Shown: in pieces, positions 59,394 to 64,000 of the stretch | Numbering within the stretch: the first letter of the stretch is position 1 | Layout: each line of letters starts with the position of its first letter | Origin: Luteithermobacter gelatinilyticus | Lineage (GTDB): Bacteria; Pseudomonadota; Alphaproteobacteria; Sphingomonadales; Emcibacteraceae | DNA length: 64,000 bases | Direction: 5' to 3' | Assembly: GCF_005849285.1 (NCBI RefSeq) | Contig: NZ_CP040517.1 | Location: 1,990,501 to 2,054,500 of the forward strand | The notes under the pieces: model-generated | The model's database searches: none | Told to the model about the DNA's origin: nothing | The model's input: only the letters and a program-made list of their open reading frames with translations | Position numbers and translations under genes: made by a program

Positions 59394-59822
59394 TATCTTT
59401 CTCCCAGGATGCGACACTGATGACCTGCCTGCCCCATACCCTGCTGCATTCATGCCGCATTAAAGCAATGCATAAGATTCCCGGTCGCGCCGATTGTGAC
59501 AGAAGCAATACACTATGGATCTACTAAGATGATCATATCATAACCGGTCCTACAGGAAAACGGCTATGGGCCATGGAAACAGACTGACTGAAAACAATGG
59601 CTATCCCGTCAGTGATGGGTCAAAATTTACTCCCGGTATAGTATATATTATGGTATTCTTATGCAGGACGCTTTCCTTCTCACATCGATCGTTGCGTCTC
59701 TCCTGTACAGTCTGACAGATTTAAGAACCATCCGGTACCTGTAAATATCCAGTTACTCTCGTAAAATTCAAAAAGTCTGAGTCTATCCTTATTAAAACTC
59801 ACTCTAAACAGAGGAGAAGCAT
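59394..59822. other. divergent promoter region, rimK / TPR protein
   Basis: The gap contains the weak operator-like site at 59639-59655 and a TAGAGTGAGTT half-site on the minus strand (59796-59806) just before the ribosome-binding site GAGGAGAAG of the TPR gene. No gene is visible. Confidence 0.5.
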
Positions 59823-61493
59823 ATGCTTATGCGTTTCATTTTCTCTGCGGTCCTGTTGTTTTCCGCCGCACCTGGCCTGGCTCAGATCCACGATCCGAAA
59901 GCCCTTGAGGCGGACCCCCGGACGGCAACTGGTCCCATCGCGCCGGTGCTCAGTGGTCTGGGCAACCATCATTTCCCGGTTACCACCCAAAATGACCGCT
60001 CGCAGTATTTTTTCAATCAGGGATTTCGTCTTACCATGGGCTTCAATCATTCGGAAGCTCTCCGGGCTTTCAAGGAAGCCGCCCGGCTGGATCCGAATAA
60101 CGCCATGGCTTATTGGGGCTGGGCTCTGGTGCTGGGCCCCAATCTCAATTTGCCCATGCAGGCGGACGTGATGCCCCAAGCTTATGCCGCGATCCAGACC
60201 GCTCAGCGGTTGAAAGACCGGGTCAGCGCCCGGGAAAGAGCATATATCGAGGCCTTGGCAACACGATATTCCAACGACCCGGAAGTCGACCGGGGGCTGC
60301 TGGACAGGGCCTATGTCCAGGCCATGAAAAAACTGATGGCGCAATATCCCGACGACCTGGACGCCGCCACCCTTTATGCCGCGGCGATCATGAATACCAA
60401 CCCCTGGGATTACTGGTATCCCGATGGCACGCCCAAACCTCAGACAAAGGTGGTCATGGCCACCTTGCAGTCAGTGATTGAGCGTAATCCCGACCATGCG
60501 GGGGCCCATCATTACCTGATCCACACGGTTGAGGCCTTCCGCCCAGAGCTTGGCGTGGCAAGCGCCGACCGGCTGGGCAAACTGATGCCGGGTGCCGGAC
60601 ACCTGGTGCATATGCCGGCCCATATTTACATGCGGGTTGGTCGCTATACGGATTCTTACGCCGCAAACGTCGCGGCCATCAAGGCGGACGAAGGGTATAT
60701 TACCCAGTGCCGGGCCCAGGGTCTCTACCCGTTGGGGTATTATCCCCATAACATTCATTTCCTCGTCTGGTCCGCCATGTTCATGGGCCGCAGCCAGGCC
60801 GCCCTCGCCGCAGCCCGCAAGGTGGCCGCAAAAATCCCGCAGGGCAACACCAGCAACACCTGGGCCCTGAATGAAACATTCCGCAGCCAACCCATGTTCG
60901 TGATGGTACGGTTCGGCTTGTGGGAGGACATGTTGGCAGAACCACAGCCGGACAAAAAAGCCCTGTTCATGACCGGTATCTGGCATTATGGCCGAGGCAT
61001 GGCTTATGCGCATCAAGGCGACCTGTCCCGGGCCGAACAGGAACTCACCCGGTTAAGAACCATGCAGCAAAACGCCACAAAAACGCCCGCTTATATGCTG
61101 GGATTTGGGCAGGCCGGGCGGCTTCTGGCCATTGCCGAAAGGATCCTGACGGGCGAAATTGCCGCCAAACAGGGCCAGTATGACGCTGCCATCGCCTCTC
61201 TTGAAAAGGCCGTGCGGCTGGAAGACAGCCTGCTGTATAATGAACCACCCGACTGGTATTTCCCGGTGCGCCATATTCTGGGGGCCGTACTTCTCGAAGC
61301 GGGACTGCCGACGGAAGCGGAAGTGGTTTATTGGGAAGACCTGCGCCGCAACCCGAATAATGGTTATTCCCTGTTCGGGCTGAAACAAAGCCTAGAAGCG
61401 CAGGACAAAGCGGAACTCGCGGCTGTGGTCGAGAATCGCCTGGAACGCGCCTGGAAGGCTGCCGACGTGACCCTGAAAACATCACGTTTTTAA
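59823..61493 (+). CDS. secreted tetratricopeptide-repeat protein
   Basis: A 556-residue protein with a signal peptide (FIFSAVLLFSAAPGLAQ) and several TPR units: FNHSEALRAFKEAARLDPNN, AYWGWALVLGPNLN near 75-115 and GQYDAAIASLEKAVRLEDSL near 460. Between them are conserved His-containing motifs, GAHHYLIHTVEAF and GHLVHMPAHIYMRVGRYTDS, found in a widespread family of periplasmic TPR proteins of unknown job. The His clusters may bind metal. GAGGAGAAG precedes the ATG. Confidence 0.85.
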   Translation: MLMRFIFSAVLLFSAAPGLAQIHDPKALEADPRTATGPIAPVLSGLGNHHFPVTTQNDRSQYFFNQGFRLTMGFNHSEALRAFKEAARLDPNNAMAYWGWALVLGPNLNLPMQADVMPQAYAAIQTAQRLKDRVSARERAYIEALATRYSNDPEVDRGLLDRAYVQAMKKLMAQYPDDLDAATLYAAAIMNTNPWDYWYPDGTPKPQTKVVMATLQSVIERNPDHAGAHHYLIHTVEAFRPELGVASADRLGKLMPGAGHLVHMPAHIYMRVGRYTDSYAANVAAIKADEGYITQCRAQGLYPLGYYPHNIHFLVWSAMFMGRSQAALAAARKVAAKIPQGNTSNTWALNETFRSQPMFVMVRFGLWEDMLAEPQPDKKALFMTGIWHYGRGMAYAHQGDLSRAEQELTRLRTMQQNATKTPAYMLGFGQAGRLLAIAERILTGEIAAKQGQYDAAIASLEKAVRLEDSLLYNEPPDWYFPVRHILGAVLLEAGLPTEAEVVYWEDLRRNPNNGYSLFGLKQSLEAQDKAELAAVVENRLERAWKAADVTLKTSRF

Positions 61494-61652
61494 ACACAGT
61501 GCGGGAACACGCAATCAGCAATCATCTGGGGGCATCCTCCCAATAAAAATCCATGAGCGGGGCCGGTATGAAACCGGCGCTGCTTGTGTTTAGCGGGGGC
61601 AGCGATTATCCTTGAAACCATTCTGAAAAATAAAACAAAGATCGTTGCGCTC

Positions 61653-63254
61653 ATGAAGTCTCTTTCCCGTTATAGTGTGTTTTTTATCCTCCTTCTGTTG
61701 AGTTTCCTCTTTTTCGGGGCCGGATACTGGATTGCCCCCGGTTTTTACTGGGGCTTGTTGCTCACGCTGCCGCTCAGCGTGATGGGGGTCTATGATATGT
61801 GGCAACGTTCGCACAGCCTGTGGCGCATTTACCCGGTGATTGCCCATATGCGCTGGCTGTTTGAAGAGCTGCGTCCTTTTCTCAGGCAATATATTGTTGA
61901 AAGCAATCTCAGTGAGCGTCCTTATAACCGTGAACAGCGCACCACCATTTACGCCCGCGCCAAGGGGCAGGAGGACTATCATCCGTTTGGCACCGATCTT
62001 GACGTTTATACCCCTGAATATGAATGGCTGAATCAAAGCCTGACCCCGTGTGATCCCCCGGCGGAGGATTTACGTCTGGACATCGGCAGTTCCCAGTGCA
62101 CCCGACCCTATAACGCCTCCATTTTCAACATTTCGGCCATGAGTTTTGGCTCCCTCGGTCGCCGCGCCATCGAGGCGCTCAATCTGGGCGCCCGGCAAGG
62201 GAATTTCTTTCACGACACCGGCGAAGGCGGCATCAGCCCCTATCATACAAAGCATGGCGGGGACCTGGTCTGGGAACTGGGCACGGGCTATTTCGGCTGC
62301 CGCACCCGTGACGGTGATTTCGATCCTGAGCAGTTCCGGGACAAGGCCCGCCTGGACCAGGTCAAAATGATTGAAATCAAGCTCAGCCAGGGGGCCAAGC
62401 CGGGTCATGGCGGTGTCCTGCCGGCCCAAAAAGTCACAGCGGAAATCGCCCAGACGCGGGAGGTGCCGATGCATCAGGATTGTGTCTCCCCCCCTTATCA
62501 CCGGACATTTTCAACGCCGGGCGGACTTCTGGACTGGGCAGCGCAGTTGCGCGAACTGTCCGGCGGCAAACCGGTGGGCATCAAACTTTGTGTCGGTCAG
62601 CCCCATCAGATCTTTGCGCTAACCAAAGCCATGCGCCAAAGCGGTATTTATCTGGACTTCATTGTGGTTGACGGGGCCGAAGGCGGCACCGGCGCCGCCC
62701 CCCAGGAATTTGCCGACCATATGGGCATGCCGCTCAGGGAAGGACTAGTGATTGTTCGAAACGCCCTGGTCGGTTGCGATCTGAAACAGGACGTCCGCCT
62801 CGCCGCCAGCGGGAAAATTCACGACGCCTACAGCATTGCGGCCAATTGTGCCCTCGGGGCGGATTGGTGCAACGCCGCCCGCCCCTTCATGTTCGCGCTC
62901 GGCTGCGTCATGACCAAAAAATGCCATACCGGCAAGTGTCCCACCGGGGTCGCGACCCAGGATCCCATGCGTCAATATGCCCTGGTGGTACCAGACAAGG
63001 CCCGTCGGGTGGCCCGTTATCATGAAAGAACCGTCAAAAGCCTGAAAGAACTGCTTGCCGCTGCCGGGCTTACCCATCCCGGACTTCTGCAACCTTCTCA
63101 TCTGTGTCATCGCATCAGCCCGGCGGAAGTAGGCATGATGGATAAGATGTACCCGTTTCTCAAGAATGGCGAACTTCTGGACGGTACGAATCATGACGTC
63201 TATCGCCAGTGGTGGGATATGGCCTCACCAGACAGTTTTGCGCCTCAGGGATAG
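61653..63254 (+). CDS. membrane-anchored FMN-binding glutamate synthase-domain protein
   Basis: From the ATG at 61653 the protein has 533 residues; the ORF also extends to a TTG at 61584. Two N-terminal membrane helices (SVFFILLLLSFLFFGAGYWI, YWGLLLTLPLSVMGVYDMW) precede a glutamate-synthase FMN domain: NISAMSFGSLGRRAIEALNL, HDTGEGGISPYHTKHGGDL, GAKPGHGGVLPAQKV, VDGAEGGTGAAPQEF. Cysteines near the end (MTKKCHTGKCPTGVATQDP) match the 3Fe-4S site. There is no glutaminase domain, as in the stand-alone family; the physiological reaction is not established. Confidence 0.88.
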   Translation: MKSLSRYSVFFILLLLSFLFFGAGYWIAPGFYWGLLLTLPLSVMGVYDMWQRSHSLWRIYPVIAHMRWLFEELRPFLRQYIVESNLSERPYNREQRTTIYARAKGQEDYHPFGTDLDVYTPEYEWLNQSLTPCDPPAEDLRLDIGSSQCTRPYNASIFNISAMSFGSLGRRAIEALNLGARQGNFFHDTGEGGISPYHTKHGGDLVWELGTGYFGCRTRDGDFDPEQFRDKARLDQVKMIEIKLSQGAKPGHGGVLPAQKVTAEIAQTREVPMHQDCVSPPYHRTFSTPGGLLDWAAQLRELSGGKPVGIKLCVGQPHQIFALTKAMRQSGIYLDFIVVDGAEGGTGAAPQEFADHMGMPLREGLVIVRNALVGCDLKQDVRLAASGKIHDAYSIAANCALGADWCNAARPFMFALGCVMTKKCHTGKCPTGVATQDPMRQYALVVPDKARRVARYHERTVKSLKELLAAAGLTHPGLLQPSHLCHRISPAEVGMMDKMYPFLKNGELLDGTNHDVYRQWWDMASPDSFAPQG

Positions 63255-63350
63255 CCCCCCGAGAGCTACCCTTGATTGCGTCTACCCCCCGCGATACCAT
63301 AGGGGGAAACACCTTTTCCCTCCCCGGAACACACCCGAAAGGACTGTCCG

Positions 63351-64000
63351 ATGAAAGACCTGCAAAATCCCGACTTGTTCCGTGAACAGTGTTACATCAA
63401 CGGGCAATGGATCAACGCCCATAGCAACCAAACCCTTACCGTCACCAATCCTGCTACCGGGGAAACGCTGGGGACTGTGCCGAATATGGGCAGTGGTGAA
63501 ACCCGGGCCGCCATCGCCGCGGCCAAAGCTGCCCTACCAGCCTGGCGCGCCAAAACCGCCAAGGAGCGCGCCACCCTGCTGCGTCGGTGGTATGACCTGA
63601 TCATGCAGCATGTCGATGATCTGGCCCTGATCATGACGCTGGAACAGGGCAAACCGCTGCCAGAAGCCAAAGGTGAGGTGGCCTATGCCGCTTCCTTCAT
63701 TGAATGGTTCGCCGAGGAAGGCAAACGCATTTACGGCGATGTCATCCCGCCCCATCAGGCGGATAAACGGATTGTGGTCTTGAAACAGCCCGTGGGAGTT
63801 GTCGCCGCCATTACACCGTGGAATTTCCCCGCCGCCATGATCACGCGCAAGGCGGGACCGGCGCTGGCGGCCGGCTGTACCTTTGTATCAAAACCGGCCA
63901 GTATGACTCCCTATACCGCATTGGCCATGACGGTTCTGGCCGAGGAAGCCGGACTGCCCGCCGGCGTTTTCAACATGGTTACCGGCTCCGCCCGTGAAAT
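63351..64000 (+). CDS. gabD: succinate-semialdehyde dehydrogenase (NADP), 5' part
   Basis: The gene starts at 63351 and leaves the window after 216 codons. [36 protein letters not shown] and [20 protein letters not shown] are strongly GabD-like, with [20 protein letters not shown] continuing the cofactor domain. The catalytic Cys lies outside the window. GabD oxidises succinate semialdehyde to succinate. A minor alternative is another aldehyde dehydrogenase of the same subfamily. Confidence 0.87.
   Translation, partial: MKDLQNPDLFREQCYINGQWINAHSNQTLTVTNPATGETLGTVPNMGSGETRAAIAAAKAALPAWRAKTAKERATLLRRWYDLIMQHVDDLALIMTLEQGKPLPEAKGEVAYAASFIEWFAEEGKRIYGDVIPPHQADKRIVVLKQPVGVVAAITPWNFPAAMITRKAGPALAAGCTFVSKPASMTPYTALAMTVLAEEAGLPAGVFNMVTGSARE

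Overview
The window reads as chromosome of a mid-GC Gram-negative bacterium, most likely a marine alphaproteobacterium (Emcibacterales, Kordiimonadales or Sphingomonadales-like). This placement is an inference from TonB receptors, a TPR-sulfotransferase, a MocR regulator, an FCD-type GntR regulator and the hydroxyproline catabolic gene set; no rRNA or tRNA gene is present to confirm it. Short tandem repeats of 8-18 bp are common in linkers, gene ends and intergenic gaps.

Layout. 1-7.9 kb (minus strand): end of a secreted protein gene, a TPR-sulfotransferase, a TonB receptor, a nitrilase-family amidohydrolase and a MocR-type regulator that has lost its PLP lysine; a long inverted repeat in front of the amidohydrolase is its likely operator. 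8.4-16.1 kb (plus): a small Cys-rich secreted protein, a TonB receptor, a large double-PepSY/ferredoxin/flavin reductase and an APC permease, probably a metal-chelate uptake and reduction unit followed by a transporter. 16.1-29.8 kb: a metal-stress island. A minus-strand run holds a Rieske protein without cytochrome b or c1, a DUF2231 protein, three small c-type cytochromes, a beta-barrel protein, a Met/His-rich periplasmic protein and a CnrYXH-like sensor/anti-sigma/sigma module. A divergent plus-strand run holds a His-rich secreted protein and a CusCBA-type copper/silver efflux system, followed by an NsrR-like regulator.

30.1-45.5 kb: a complete type III-A CRISPR-Cas locus (cas10, csm2-5, cas6; cas2-cas1-cas2; a 29-repeat array) and a plus-strand effector group (outer-membrane barrel protein, Csx16, Card1/Can2 nuclease, CARF ring-nuclease-like protein). 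One exact palindrome, TGCCAATATTGGCA, stands 83-104 bp before each of the three gene blocks and looks like a shared operator. At least 10 of 28 spacers contain perfect hairpins of 6-10 bp, far above chance. Immediately downstream is a fossil type I-C system: a single in-frame ORF that joins a gutted Cas3 HD domain to the last third of Cas2, followed by the old leader and one orphan 32-bp type I-C repeat.

45.5-54.2 kb: hydroxyproline catabolism (GntR regulator, ketoglutarate-semialdehyde-type dehydrogenase, 4-hydroxyproline epimerase, DapA-family deaminase, D-amino-acid dehydrogenase, trans-3-hydroxyproline dehydratase, pyrroline-2-carboxylate reductase). The dehydratase gene is split by an 847-bp IS5-family element whose removal would restore the frame exactly. 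54.2-64 kb: DUF885 peptidase, O-methyltransferase, an AstE-like/RimK pair, a TPR lipoprotein-like secreted protein, a membrane-anchored glutamate-synthase-domain protein and the start of a succinate-semialdehyde dehydrogenase gene.
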